Positions 47,307-58,322 are shown, counted from the first letter of the stretch. The stretch is 64,000 nt of DNA from Arachis hypogaea (GCF_003086295.3 NC_092054.1:55525046-55589045); one strand, 5' to 3'. The notes: generated from the sequence alone by a model not told the origin. Made by a program: numbers and translations.

Positions 47307-48279
47307 TGATACGGAATTTATAATTCAATATCCGCAAAACTACCGGCAAGTGCACCGGGTCATAGCAAGTAATAAACTCATGGTGAGTGAGTGTCGATCT
47401 CACGAGGATTAATGGATTAAGCAAATAATAGTTAATTGATTATTCTAGTTAGACAGTTTAATTTTAAATGATGAGCAATTAAGAATTTAAACGACTTGAA
47501 TAAGAAGTAAATGAAAGCAATAAATGACTTGAATATAAATGACAGGTATGTAAATAACTTGGAAGAGTAAAGTATCGTTTTTGTCCCCAATGTTTGGGGT
47601 AAATCCTATTTGTGTCCTTAACGTTTAAATCGTCCTATTTGTATTCCTAACGTTTGTAAAAGTGATTCAATGTTATCCTGCTGTCAATTACACATCATGA
47701 GTGGTTTAGTTTGAGTTTTAAAAATCTCTTCTTGAAGTTAGAATACAAATGTCTGGGATAGAATCGATCATCTACTCCAAAAAATAGCTCATCAAATATT
47801 AAAACTAATTCTGACAATATTTACATAATTCACTTTTCTAGGGACATAATTGAATCTAAACATAAATAGTGGGTATAATATTAAAATCGAACACATCCAA
47901 GTGAGACCTAATTGAGAATGAATACATCCAAGTAAGAATAATTAAAAAATATAATCTGATTTGTTAGTATAATTGATAGTAGGATAACATTGAATCACTT
48001 TTATAAACGTTAAGAATACAAATAGGATGATTTAAACGTTAGGGACACTAATAGGACTTACCCCAAATGTTAGGGACAAAAACGATACTTTACTCTAACT
48101 TGGAATTTAAATTGCTGGAATGTAGATTACTAAAAAGTAAATGACAAGAATTAAGAATTGAAAGAACATTGGGATCAAGAGATATTGTATTCTCAGGATC
48201 AATAGCTCTCATCTCTACTTCAATTATGCAATCATTAATCTCTTGAAAAATCATCAGTAATTAAATTCCAATCCCTTGG
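47307..48279 (-). repeat. LTR fragment F of another retrotransposon
   Basis: In sense it ends GTTTTGCGGATATTG...CCGTATCA, with GTGCACTTGCCGG and CTCGTGAGATCGACAC just before, an end resembling other Athila-type LTRs. It starts at 47307 against LINE sequence (flank ATGAC) and is broken at 48279 by element C. It contains the MITE below. The rest should lie right of the window. Confidence 0.6.
47565..48095. mobile_element. Mutator-like MITE with ~130-bp inverted repeats
   Basis: Both ends begin GAGTAAAGTATCGTTTTTGT and stay similar for about 130 bp (GGGGTAA, CCTATTTGTRTYC, AACGTTT, GTGATTCAATGTTATCCT). The target duplication TAACTTGGAA is perfect at 47555-47564 and 48096-48105. Ten bp and long inverted repeats suit the Mutator superfamily. 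No transposase ORF. Confidence 0.87.
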
Positions 48280-48304
48280 TGGTGCGCGGAAATTGTGATT
48301 ACAC

Positions 48305-48378
48305 TTTAATTATGTAAAATTCATCGCTCTTTCTTTCCCTGGTAATGGCGCCAAAAACATGATGCCAATACCATGGTT
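48305..48378 (-). repeat. Insert in the LTR of C carrying a second primer-site-like sequence
   Basis: Compared with LTRs of A and D, about 74 bp are added here. In sense they include GTTTTTGGCGCCATTACCAG; TGGCGCCATTACCAGGGA differs from the tRNA-Asp primer site at three positions. Confidence 0.65.
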
Positions 48379-49547
48379 CACAACTTCGCACAACTAACCA
48401 GCAAGTGCACTGGGTCGTCCAAGTAATACCTTACGTGAGTAAGGGTCAAATCCCACGGAGATTGTTGGTATGAAGCAAGCTATGGTCACCTTGTAAATCT
48501 CAGTCAGGTGGATATAAAATAGTAATGGGTTTTCGAAAATAAATAATAGAATAGGGATAGAGGTACTTATGTAAATCATTGGCAAGAATTTCAGATAAGC
48601 GAATGGAGATGCTTTTCGTTCCTCTGAACCTCTGCTTTCCTGCTATCTTCATCCAATCAGTCTTACTCCTTTCCATGGCTGGCTTTATGTGATACATCAC
48701 CATTGTCAATGGCTACTTTCGGTCTTCTCTCGGGAAAATGATCCAAATGCCCTGTCACGGCACGGCTAATCGTCTGGAGGCATCACCCTTGTCAATGGTT
48801 TCATCTTATCCTCTCAGTGAAAATGGTCAACGCACCCTGTCACGGCACGGCTATTCATCTGTCGGTTCTCGATCATGCTGGAATAGGATTTACTATCCTT
48901 TTGCGTCTGTCACTACGCCCAACAATCGCGAGTTTGAAGCTCGTCACAGTCATTCAATCATTGAATCCTACTCGGAATACCACAGACAAGGTTTAGACCT
49001 TCCGGATTCTCTTGAATGCCGCCATCATTCTAGCTTACACCATGAAGATTCCGATTAGGAGATCTAAGAGATACTCATTCAGTCGAAGGTAGAATGGGAG
49101 TGGTTGTCAGGAACGCGTTCATAGGGAATGATGATGATTGTCACGTTCATCACATTTAGGTTGAAGAGCGAATGAATATCTTAGAAGCGAAATAAGATGA
49201 ATTGAATAGAAAACAGTAGTACTTTGCATTAATCTTTGAGGAACAGCAGAGCTCCACACCTTAATCTATGGAGTGTAGAAACTCTACCGTTGAAAATACA
49301 TAAGTGAAAGGTCCAGGCATGGCCGAGATGGCCAGCCCCCTAAAACGTGATCAATAGTCTCCTAAGATGAACAATGGATTAAAACTGAGACCAAAGATAT
49401 CTAATACAATAGTAAAAGGTCCTATTTATAATAAACTAGCTACTAGGATTTACAGAAGTAAGTAATTGATGCATAAATCCACTTCCGGGGCCCACTTGGT
49501 ATGTGCTTGGGCTGAGCTCGAGTGTTGCACGTGGAGAGGTCCTTCTT

Positions 49548-49655
49548 GGAGTTGAACGCCAGCTTTTGTGCCAGTTTGGGCGTTCAACTCTGGTTTTGGC
49601 TCCTTTTCTGGCGCTGGACGCCAGATTTGGGCAGAAAGCTGGCGTTGAACACCAA
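49548..49655 (-). repeat. 31-bp-phased dyads in the LTR of C
   Basis: Starts on the + strand: 49548, 49579, 49610, 49641; every step is 31. Several copies have decayed arms. Confidence 0.85.
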
Positions 49656-50030
49656 TTTACGTCGTCTATTCTTGGCCAAAGTATGGACTATTATATATTG
49701 CTGGAAAGCCCTGGATGTATACTTTCCAACACAATTAGAAGCGCGCCATTTCGAGTTCTGTAGATCCAGAAAATCCACTTTGAGTGCAGGGAGGTCAGAA
49801 TCCAACAGCATCAGCAGTCCTTCTTCAACCTCTGAATCTGATTTCTGCTCAAGTCCCTCAATTTCAGCCAGAAAATACCTGAAATCACAAAAAAACACAC
49901 AAACTCATAGTAAAGTCCAGAAATGTGAATTTAACATAAAAACTAATGAAAACATCCCTAAAAGTAACTAGATCCTACTAAAAACATACTAAAAACAATG
50001 CCAAAAAGCGTATAAATTATCCGCTCATCA

Positions 50031-50068
50031 CAACACCAAACTTAAATTGTTGCTTGTCCCTAAGCAAC
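50031..50068 (-). promoter_or_regulatory. Hairpin + polypurine-like tract at the 3' LTR of C
   Basis: In sense GTTGCTTAGGGACAAGCAAC then AATTTAAGTTTGGTGTTG and the LTR. The pair next to the loop is lost (A opposite C); the other seven pairs remain. Confidence 0.75.
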
Positions 50069-51186
50069 TGAAAATCAAATAGGATAAAAAGAAGAGAATA
50101 TACTATAAATTCAAAACTATCAATGAAACATAGCTCCAATCAAATGAGCGGGACTTATAGCTTTTTGCCTCTTGAATAGTTTTGGCATCTCACTCTATCC
50201 ATTGAGGTTCAGAATGATTGGCATCTATAGGAACTCAGAATTCAGATAGTGTTATTGATTCTCCTAGTTCAGTATGATGATTCTTGAACACAACTTCTTT
50301 ATGAGTCTTGGCCGTGGCCCTAAGCACTTTGTTTTCCAGTATTACCCCCGGATACATAAATGCCACAGACACATAATTTGGGTGAACCTTTTCAGATTGG
50401 GACTCAGCTTTGCTAAAGTCCCCAATTAGAGGTGTCCGGGGTTCTTAAGCACACTCTTTTTTTGCTTTGGACCTTGACTTTAACCGCTCAGTCTCAAGTT
50501 TTCACTTGACACCTACACGCCACAAGCACATGGTTAGAGACAGCTTGGTTTAGCCGCTTAGACCAGGATTTTATTCCTTTAGGCCCTCCTATCCACTGAT
50601 GCTCAAAGCCTTGGGATCCTTTTTATTTGCCCTTGCCTTTTGGTTTTAAGAGTTATTGGCTTTTTGCTCTTGCCTCTTGGTTTTAAGAGCTTTTGGCTTT
50701 TTCTGCTTGCTTTTTCTTTTTCTTTCTATTTTTTTTCGTCTATTTTATTATTTTCTTTTTTCTGCAAGCTTTGTTCTTTGCTGCTTTTTCTTACTTCAAG
50801 AATCATTTTTATGATTTTTCAGATTATCAAATAACATGTCTCCTAGTCATCATTCTTTCAAGAGCCAACATATTTAACATTCTTAAACAACAACTTCAAA
50901 AGACATATGCACTGTTCAAGCATACATTCAGAAAACAAGAAGCATTGTCAGCACATCAATATAATTAAGCTAAGTTCAAGGATAAATTCGAAACTCATGT
51001 ACTTCTTGTTCTTTTGAATTAAAACATTTTTCATTTAAGAGAGGTGATGGATTCATAGGACATTCATAACTTTAAGACAAAGTTACTAACTACTAATGAT
51101 CATGTAATGAAGACACAAACATAGATAAGCACATAACATAGAAAACGAAAAAAATAGAAGAAATAAGAACAAGGAATGAATCCACC
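50069..51186 (-). other. 3' untranslated region of element C
   Basis: Homologous to 9250-10234 of A and 56909-57951 of D. ORFs such as 50640-50834 are low-complexity Phe/Leu-rich reads of pyrimidine tracts and not genes. Confidence 0.65.
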
Positions 51187-52327
51187 TTAGTGATGGTGGC
51201 GTTTCCTTCTTGAGGAACTAATGATGTCCTTGAGCTCTTCTATGTCTCTTCCTTGTCTTTGTTGCTCCTCCCTCATTGCTTTTTGATCTTCTCTTATTTC
51301 ATGAAGCATGATGGAGTGCTCTTGATGTTCCACCCTTAGTTGTCCCATATTGGAACTCAATTCTCCTAGGGAGGTGTTGATTTGCTCCCAATAGTTTTGT
51401 GGAGGAAAGTGCATTTGAGGCATCTCCGGGATCTCATGGTGATGAGCTTCATACGCCTCTTGAGCTCCATGAATGGGCTCTCTTGCTTGCTCCATCTTTT
51501 TCTTAGTGATGGGCTTGTCCTCTTTGATGAGGATATCTCCCTCTATGTCAATCCCAGCCAAATTGCATAGGTGGCAAATGAGGTGAGGAAAGGCTAACCT
51601 TGCCATAGTGGAGGACTTGTCAGCCACCTTGTAGAGTTCTTGAGGTATAATCTCATGAACTTCCACCTCTTCTCCAATCATGATGCTATGGATCATGATG
51701 GCCCGGTCTATAGTAACTTCAGACCGGTTGCTAGTGGGGATGATTGAGCATTGAATGAACTCCAACCATCCTCTAGCTACAGGCTTGAGGTCCAATCTTC
51801 TTAGTTGAACCGGCTTGCCTTTGGAGTCAATCTTCCATTGAGCTCCTTCTACACATATGTCCATAAGGACTTGGTCCAACCTTTGATCAAAGTTGACTCT
51901 CCTTGTGTAGGGGCGTGCGTTCTCTTCCATGTTTGGCAAGTTGAACGCCAACCTCACATTTTCCGGACTAAAATCCAAGTATTTCCCCCGAACCATTGTA
52001 ACATAGTTCTTTCTTACTTTGATCATGGTTCTTGGTGATCCATGCATTAGCATAGAACTCTTGAACCATTAGGATGCCGACTTGTTGGATGGGATTTGTT
52101 AGAACTTCCCAACCTCTTCTTTGAATTTCATGTCGGATCTCCGGATACTCATTTCTTTTGAGTTTGAAAGGGACCTCAGGGATCACCTTCTTCTTGGCCA
52201 CAACATCATAGAAGTGGTCTTGATGGGCTTTGGAGATGAACCTTTCCATCTCCCATGACTCGGATGTGGAAGCTTTTGTCTTCCCTTTCCCCTTTCTAGA
52301 GGATTCTCCGGTCTTAGGTGCCATCAA
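51187..52327 (-). pseudogene. Second ORF of C: plant transposon protein domain, one frameshift
   Basis: Starts MMAPKTGESSRKGKGKTK at 52327, with a basic N-terminus as in A. VQEFYANAW marks the shared core. A frameshift near 52030-52050 moves the rest (MVRGKYLDFSPENVRLAFNLP, LKPVARGWLEFIQCSIIPTSNRSEVTIDRAIMIHSIMIGEEVEVHE) into another frame, open to 51187. The C-terminus is a predicted coiled coil (LRVEHQEHSIMLHEIREDQKAMREEQQRQ) ending in a basic RRKRHHH tail. About 375 residues in total, similar to A. It is the best-preserved copy of this ORF apart from the one frameshift. Function unknown. Confidence 0.85.
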
Positions 52328-52362
52328 TGGTAATGGAAAAACAAGAAGCTTATGCTTTTACC

Positions 52363-52397
52363 ACACCAAACTTAGAATTTTGCTTGCCCTCGAGCAA
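52363..52397 (-). promoter_or_regulatory. Upstream hairpin + polypurine-like module of C
   Basis: In sense TTGCTCG-AGGG-CAAGCAA, AATTC, TAAGTTTGGTGTGG. One stem pair is C opposite A, intermediate between the versions of A and D. Confidence 0.72.
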
Positions 52398-52763
52398 TAA
52401 AAGAAAGAATAGATGAAGAAGAAGAAGAAATGGAGGAGAGGGAGAGTGGGAAGTGTTTCGGCCAAGAAGGGTGTAGAGGGGTGTGTTGTGTGAATTTGAT
52501 GAAGAATGGAGGGCTTTATATAGGGAAGGGAGGGGGAGAAAAGTTTTGGCCATATTGATGGGTTTGGGTGGGAAATTGGTTTTGAATTTTGAAGGTAGGT
52601 GGAGTTTATGAGGTAGGTTTATGGGGAAGAGTGGATGGATGTGAGTGGTGAAGAGGTGCTGGGGAAGAGAGATTGAGGTGATTGGTGAAGGGTTTTTGGG
52701 GAAGAGTGTTTATGAGGTTGTGTGAAAGAGAGTGGTGAGAAGAAGTGAGTGGAGGTAGGTGGG

Positions 52764-52880
52764 GATCCTGTGGGGTCCACAGGTCCTGAGGTGATCCTGT
52801 GGGGTCCACAGATCCTGAGGTGATCCTGTGGGGTCCACAGATCCTGAGATGATCCTATGGGGTCCACAGATCCTGGGGTG
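52764..52880 (-). repeat. Four 29-bp tandem repeats with CTGTGG-GGT-CCACAG dyads in C
   Basis: Units start at 52764, 52793, 52822 and 52851, exactly 29 bp apart, consensus GATCCTGTGGGGTCCACAG plus about 10 bases. D has two such units (58391, 58420). They lie beside the 31-bp array. Confidence 0.87.
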
Positions 52881-52939
52881 TCAAGGGTTTGCATCCCTGC
52901 ACCAATTAGGCATGTAAAATGCCTTTGCACACAACTCTG

Positions 52940-53106
52940 GGCGTTCAACGCCAGGTTGGTGCCCATTTTGGGCGTTCAACGCCCATTTGTTGCCATTTCT
53001 GGCGTTGAACGCCAGAACCATGCTTCTTCTGGGCGTTCAGCGCCAGAATGCTGCCCATTTTGGGCGTTCAGCGCCAGAACCATGCTCTGTTTTGGCGTTG
53101 AATGCC
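52940..53106 (-). repeat. 31-bp-phased dyad array in the 3' spacer of C
   Basis: Starts: 52940, 52971, 53001, 53032, 53063, 53094 (steps 31, 30, 31, 31, 31). Confidence 0.92.
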
Positions 53107-53248
53107 AGGCAGATGCTCCTCCAGTGTGTGATTTTTCTTCTGCTGTTTTTGATTCCGTTTTCAATTTTTATATTTATTTTGTGAATCCTTATGATCATGA
53201 ACCTATAAAGACATATAACTAAGAAAAATATAGTTAGATAAATAAAAA

Positions 53249-53264
53249 TTGGGTTGCCTCCCAA
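53249..53264 (-). other. Conserved hairpin after the coding region of C
   Basis: In sense TTGGG-AGGCAA-CCCAA, preceded by TTAAAGAAGCGCTTG, which closely matches the context in A (ATAAAGAAGCACTTG). Confidence 0.78.
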
Positions 53265-53347
53265 CAAGCGCTTCTTTAATGTCAATAGCTTGACAGTGGG
53301 CTCTCATGGAGCCTCACAGATGTTCAGAGCATTGTTGAGACTCTCCA

Positions 53348-53426
53348 ACACCAAACTTAGATTTTGGATATGGGAGTTCAACACCAAACATAGAGTTTGG
53401 TTGTGGCCTCCCAACACCAAATTTAG
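53348..53426 (-). repeat. Three PPT-like repeats downstream of C gag-protease
   Basis: In sense CTAARTTTGGTGTT or variants at 53426-53413, 53393-53380 and 53360-53348, each about 33 bp apart. They resemble the leader repeats of A. Confidence 0.65.
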
Positions 53427-53508
53427 AGTTTGACTGTGGGGGCTTGGGTTGACTCTGCTTTGAGAGAAGCTTTTTCTGCTTCCTCTCCATGGATGCAGAG
53501 AGAGATCC

Positions 53509-55340
53509 TTAAGTTGTAAACACAAGGTTGTCCTCATTCAATTGAAGGATTAATTCTCCTCTGTCCACATCAATCACAGCTCTTGCTGTGGCCAGGAAAG
53601 GTCTTCCTAGGATGATGGATTCATCCTCTTCCTTTCCAGTATCCAGGACTATGAAATCAGCAGGGCTGTAAAGGCCTTCAACCTTTACTAACACGTCCTC
53701 TACTTGTCCAAAAGCCTGTTTTCTTGAATTGTCTGCCATCTCTAATGAGATTTTAGCAGCTTGCACCCCATAGATTCCCAGTTTCTCTATTACAGAGAGG
53801 GGCATGAGGTTTATTCCTGAACCAAGGTCACACAGAGCCTTAAAGATCATGGTGCCTATGGTACAAGGTATTATGAACTTTCCAGGATCCTGTCTCTTCT
53901 GAGGCAATGTCAGTTGATCCAGATCACTTAGTTCATTGATGAACAAGGGAGGTTCATCTTTCCAAGTTTCAATACCAAATAATTTGGCATTCAGCTTCAT
54001 GATTGCACCAAGAAACTTGGCAGTTTGCTCTTCAGTAACATCCTCATTCTCTTCAGAAGAGGAATACTCATCAGAGCTCATGAATGGCATAAGGAGGTTC
54101 AATGGAATCTCTATGGTTTCTAGATGAGCCTCAGAGTCCTTTAGTTCCTCAGAGGGAAGCTCCTTATTGCTCACTGGACGTCCCAGGAGGTCTTCCTCCT
54201 TGGGATTCACGTTCTCCTCTTCCCTTACAGGTTCGGCCTTGGTGCTTATGTCAATGGCCTTGCACTCTCCTTTTGAATTCTCTTCTGTATTGCTTGGGAG
54301 AGTACTAGGAGGGATTTTAGTGATCCTTTTACTCAGCTGGCTCACTTGTGCTTCCAAATTTCTAATGGAAGACCTTGTTTCATTCATGAAACTCACAGTG
54401 GCCTTGGACAGATCAGAGACTAAATTTGCTAAGCTAGATGGATTCTGCTCAGAATTCTCTGTCCGTTGCTGAGTGGATGATGGAAAAGGCTTACTATTGC
54501 TAAACCTGTTTCTTCCACCATTATTAAAGCCTTGTTGAGGCCTTTGATCCTTCCATGAGAGATTTGGATGATTTCTCCATGATGGATTATAGGTGTTTCC
54601 ATAAGGTTCACCTATGTAATTTACCTCTGCTATTGCAGGGTTTTCAGGATCATAAGCTTCTTCTTCAGAAGATGCCTCTTGAGTACTGTTGGATGCAGCT
54701 TGCATTCCATTCAGACTCTGGGAAATCATATTGACTTGTTGAGTCAATATTTTGTTCTGAGCCAATATGGCATTCAGAGTATCAACTTCAAGAACTCCCT
54801 TCTTCATAGGCGTCCCATGACTCACAGGATTCCTCTCAGAAGTGTACATGAACTGGTTATTAGCAACCATGTCAATGAGTTCTTGAGCTTCTGCAGGCGT
54901 TTTCTTTAGGTGAATGGATCCACCTGCAGAAGTATCCAATGACATCTTTGATAACTCAGATAAACCATCATAGAATATATCCAGGATGGTCCATTATGAA
55001 AGCATGTCAGAAGGACACTTTTTGGTCAGCTGTTTGTATCTTTCCCAAGCTTCATAGAGGGATTCACCATCTTTTTGTTTGAAGGTTTGAACATCCACTC
55101 TAAGCTTGCTCAGCTTTTGAGGAGGAAAGAACTTGGCTAGGAAAGCCTTGACCAGCTTATCCCAAGAGTTCAGGCTATCCTTAGGTTGAGAATCCAACCA
55201 TATTCTAGCTCTGTCTCTTACAGCAAATGGGAAAAGCATGAGCCTGTAGACTTCAGGATCTACTCCGTTAGTCTTAACAATATCACAGATCTGCAAGAAT
55301 TCAGTTAAGAACTGAAAAGGATCTTCAGATGGAAGTCCAT
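53509..55340 (-). pseudogene. gag-pro: gag-protease of element C
   Basis: Minus strand. The capsid region has FLQICDIVKTNGVDPEVYRLMLFPFAVRD-type text and ESLYEAWERYKQ. TAA at 54994-54996 interrupts it where Gln is expected. After that, 478 codons are open (54945-53509): a helical region, a Gly/Asn/Arg-rich part, a Ser/Glu-rich linker and the protease with LCDLGSGINLMP (active site) and DESIILGRPFL. No 31-bp dyad array lies in its linker, unlike A and D. The ORF stops right after the protease and no polymerase follows. Its 5' end is cut by the insertion of D at 55341. With a single nonsense codon this is the least damaged gag of the window. Confidence 0.87.
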
Positions 55341-56870
55341 TGGTGCACTAATTGTGAATCACACTTTTCACAACTCGTACCACTAACCAGCAAGTGCACT
55401 GGGTCGTCCAAGTAATACCTTACGTGAGTAAGGGTCGAATCCCACGGAGATTGTTGGTTTGAAGCAATCTATGGTTATCTTGCAATTCTTAGTCAGGAAG
55501 TCAATTATATTTATCAGTTGAATTGCGAATAAACAAGAGAGCATGGGTTAAAGGTTACTTGTTATGCAATAATGGAGAATATGTTGGAGTTTTGGAGATG
55601 CTTTGTCTTCTGAATCTCTGCTTTCCTTTGTCCTCTGATTCACGCACGCACATCCTTCTATGGCAAACTGTGTGTTGGGGCATCACCGTTGTCAATGGTT
55701 ACATCACCTCCTCTTGTGAAAATGGTCCAAATGCTCTGTCACAGCACGACTAATCATCTGAGGTTCCCGATCATGCTGGAATAGGATTCACCCTCCTTTT
55801 GCGTCTGTCACTACGCCCAGCACTCGCGAGTTTGAAGCTCGTCACAGTCATTCAATCCCTGAATCCTACTCAGAATACCACAGACAAGGTTTAGACTTTC
55901 CAGATTCTCATGAATGCCGCCATCAATCTAGCTTATACCACGGAGATTCTGATTAAGGAATCTAAGAGATATTCATTCAATCTGATGTAGAACGGAGGTG
56001 GTTGTCAGGCACGCGTTCGTGGGGGAATGATGATGATTGTCACGTTCATCACATTCATGTTGAAGTGCGAATGAATATCTTAGATAGGAACACGCATGTT
56101 TGAATAGAAAACAAGAATACTTGCATTAATTCATCGAGACACAGCAGAGCTCCTCACCCCCAACAATGGAGTTGAGAGACTCATGCCGTCAAAGAGTACA
56201 AAGTTTAGATCTAAAAATGTCATGAGATACAAAATAAGTCTCTAAAAGTTGTTTAAATACTCAACTAGTAACCTAGGTTTACAGAAATTGAGTAAACTAT
56301 GATAGATAGTGCAGAAATCCACTTCTGGGGCCCACTTGGTGTGTGCTGGGGCTGAGACTAAAGCTTCTCACGTGCATAAGGCTGTTTTGGGCGTTCAACG
56401 CCAGTTTTGGATCCTTTTGTGGCGTTGAACTCTAACTTTTGATCCTTTTCTGGCGCTGGACGCCAGAATTGGGCAGAGAACTGGCATTGAACGCCATTTT
56501 ACGTCGTTTATTCTTGAGCAAAGTATAGACTATTATATATTTCTGGAAATCCCTGGATGTCTACTTTCCAACGCAATTGGAAGCGTGCCATTTCGAGTTC
56601 TGTAGCTCCAGAAAATCCACTTTGAGTGCAGGGAGGTCAGAATCCAACAGCATCAGCAGTCCTTTTTCAGCCTAAATCAGATTTTTGCTCAGCTCCCTCA
56701 ATTTCAGCCAGAAAAATACCTGAAATTACAGAAAAACACACAACTCATAGTAAAGTCCAGAAATATGAATTTTTCCTAAAAACTAATGGAAATAAACTAA
56801 AAACTAACTAAAACATACTAAAAACTATATGAAATTAACCCCAAAAAGCGTATAAAATATTCGCTCATCA
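55341..56870 (-). repeat. 3' LTR of element D
   Basis: In sense TGATGAGCGAAT (56870) to AGTGCACCA (55341), 1530 bp. Same family as the LTRs of A and C. Confidence 0.9.
56390..56496 (-). repeat. 31-bp-phased dyads in the LTR of D
   Basis: Starts: 56390, 56421, 56452, 56483; all steps are 31. Confidence 0.88.
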
Positions 56871-56908
56871 CAACACCAAACTTAAACTGTTGCTTGTCCT
56901 CAAGCAAC
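56871..56908 (-). promoter_or_regulatory. Hairpin + polypurine-like tract at the 3' LTR of D
   Basis: In sense GTTGCTTGAGGACAAGCAAC, AG, TTTAAGTTTGGTGTTG, LTR; identical in these parts to A. Confidence 0.78.
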
Positions 56909-57951
56909 TAGACAAATAAAATAGAAGACTAATAAGTTGAGAAGCAATAATATCTCAGAGTTTTTGAGTGAAGCTCAGATTCTAATTAGATGAGCGGGAC
57001 TAGTAGCTTTTTGCTTCTGAACAGTTTTGGCATCTCACTTTATCCATTGAAGCTCAGAGTGATTGGCATCTATAGGAACTTAGAATTTAGATAGTGTTAT
57101 TGATTCTCCTATTTCAGTGTGATGATTCTTGAACACAGCTATTTTATGAGTCTTGGCCGTGGCCCTAAGCATTTTGTTTTCCCGTATTACCACCGGATAC
57201 ATAAATGCCACAGACACATAATTGGGTGAACCTTTTCAGATTGTGGCTCAGCTTTGCTAAAGCCCCCAATTAGAGGTGTCCAGGGTTCTTAAGCACACTC
57301 TTCTTTTTGCTTTGGACCTTGACTTTAACTGCTCAGTCTCAAGTTCTCACTTGACACCTACACGCCACAAGCACATGGTTAGGGACAGCTTGGTTTAGCC
57401 GCTTAGACCAGGATTTTATTCCTTTAGGCCCTCCTATCCACTGATGCTCAAAGCCTTGGGATCCTTTTTATTCGCCCTTGCCTTTTGGTTTTAAGGGTTA
57501 TTGGCTTTTTGCTCTTGCCTCTTGGTTTTAAGAGCTTTTGGCTTTTTCTGCTTGCTTTTTCTTTTTCTTTCTATTTTTTTCGCCTATTTTATTATATATA
57601 TATATATATATTTTTTTTTCTGCAAGCTTTGTTCTTTGCTACTTTTTCTTGCTTCAAGAATCATTTTTATGATTTTTCAGATTATCAATAACATGTCTCA
57701 TGTTCATCATTCTTTCAAGAGCCAATATATTTAACAGTCTTAAACAACAAATTCAAAAGACATATGCACTGTTCAAGCATTCATTCAGAAGACAGAAAGC
57801 ATTGCCACCACATGTTACTAATTAGAATTTTTCTTATTAAAAACTCGAAATTTTATTGCCTCTTATTCAAAAGATCTCCTATTTTATTCATGTTTGCTGA
57901 TGATGAGAAAAATAGACTATAACTTAATTGGGGATAAAATCAAAATAGACA
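56909..57951 (-). other. 3' untranslated region of element D
   Basis: Homologous to the 3' regions of A and C. It contains a (TA)n run at about 57593-57610. No genes. Confidence 0.65.
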
Positions 57952-58221
57952 CTAATTACTACTAGTGATCATGTAATGAAGACACAAACATAGATAAGCA
58001 CTTAACATAGAGAAAACGAAAAACAGATAAAGTAAGAACAAGGAACGAGTCCACCTTAGTGATGATGGCATTTCCTTCTTGAGGAACCAATGATGTTCTT
58101 GAGCTCTTTTATCTCTCTTTCTTGCCTTTGTGGCTTGATTCCTAGTGATTTTTGGTATTTCTATCCTCAGTTGCTTCCAATAATTATGTGGAGGGAAGTG
58201 CATCCCCTGAGGTATCTCAGG
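57952..58221 (-). pseudogene. C-terminal remnant of the second ORF in D
   Basis: Only the tail survives: EIPEIPQGMHFPPHNYWKQL matches EIPEMPQMHFPPQNYWEQ in C. The basic N-terminus and the whole FYANL/ILPTSNRSEV core, roughly 1 kb of DNA, are missing. Upstream the sequence turns abruptly into the tRNA-like segment. The remnant cannot encode the domain. Confidence 0.75.
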
Positions 58222-58268
58222 GATCTCTTGATTTGCAGCCACATGTTCTACCACTGAGCTATAGATCC
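58222..58268 (-). pseudogene. 5' two-thirds of a tRNA-Cys(GCA) gene captured in D
   Basis: 47 bases on the - strand resemble the start of plant tRNA-Cys as I remember it: acceptor 5' strand GGATCTA, box A TAGCTCAGTGG, D-loop GTGGTAGA, and an anticodon loop CTGCAAA with GCA. About 40 of 47 bases agree; most differences look like G to A. There is no T-arm, box B or 3' acceptor strand, so this is not a working tRNA gene. It sits exactly at the deletion junction of the second ORF. Confidence 0.68.
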
Positions 58269-58284
58269 TTCACATAATTGTTTT

Positions 58285-58322
58285 ACCACACCAAACTTAG
58301 AATGTTGCTCGCCCTCGAGCAA
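58285..58322 (-). promoter_or_regulatory. Upstream hairpin + polypurine-like module of D
   Basis: In sense TTGCTCG-AGGG-CGAGCAA (58322-58305), CATTC, TAAGTTTGGTGTGG. Compared with A one T-A pair became C-G on both sides. Confidence 0.78.

Larger units (their letters stand above)
48280..50030 (-). repeat. 3' LTR of element C
   Basis: In sense TGATGAGCGG (50030) to CCGCGCACCA (48280), 1751 bp. Similar to LTRs of A and D but about 220 bp longer, partly because of the insert at 48305-48378. The left end is placed by the shared TGGTGC end; it could instead be about 48360. Confidence 0.72.
48280..55340 (-). mobile_element. Element C: Athila-related element lacking pol
   Basis: Minus-strand element with gag-protease, hairpin, dyad array, second ORF, polypurine module and 3' LTR. 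Between the protease stop (53509) and the post-coding hairpin (53249) there are only about 245 bp, so RT, RNase H and integrase are absent. Left flank CTTGG is the expected target duplication within F. D is inserted in its gag at 55341, and the remaining 5' part lies beyond the window. It probably needs enzymes from A/D-type partners. Confidence 0.85.

Noticed and set aside
50640..50968. Phe/Leu-rich ORFs resembling membrane peptides (also 57485-57734)
   Set aside because: Translations of pyrimidine-rich 3' untranslated DNA in C and D, on the strand opposite to the elements.
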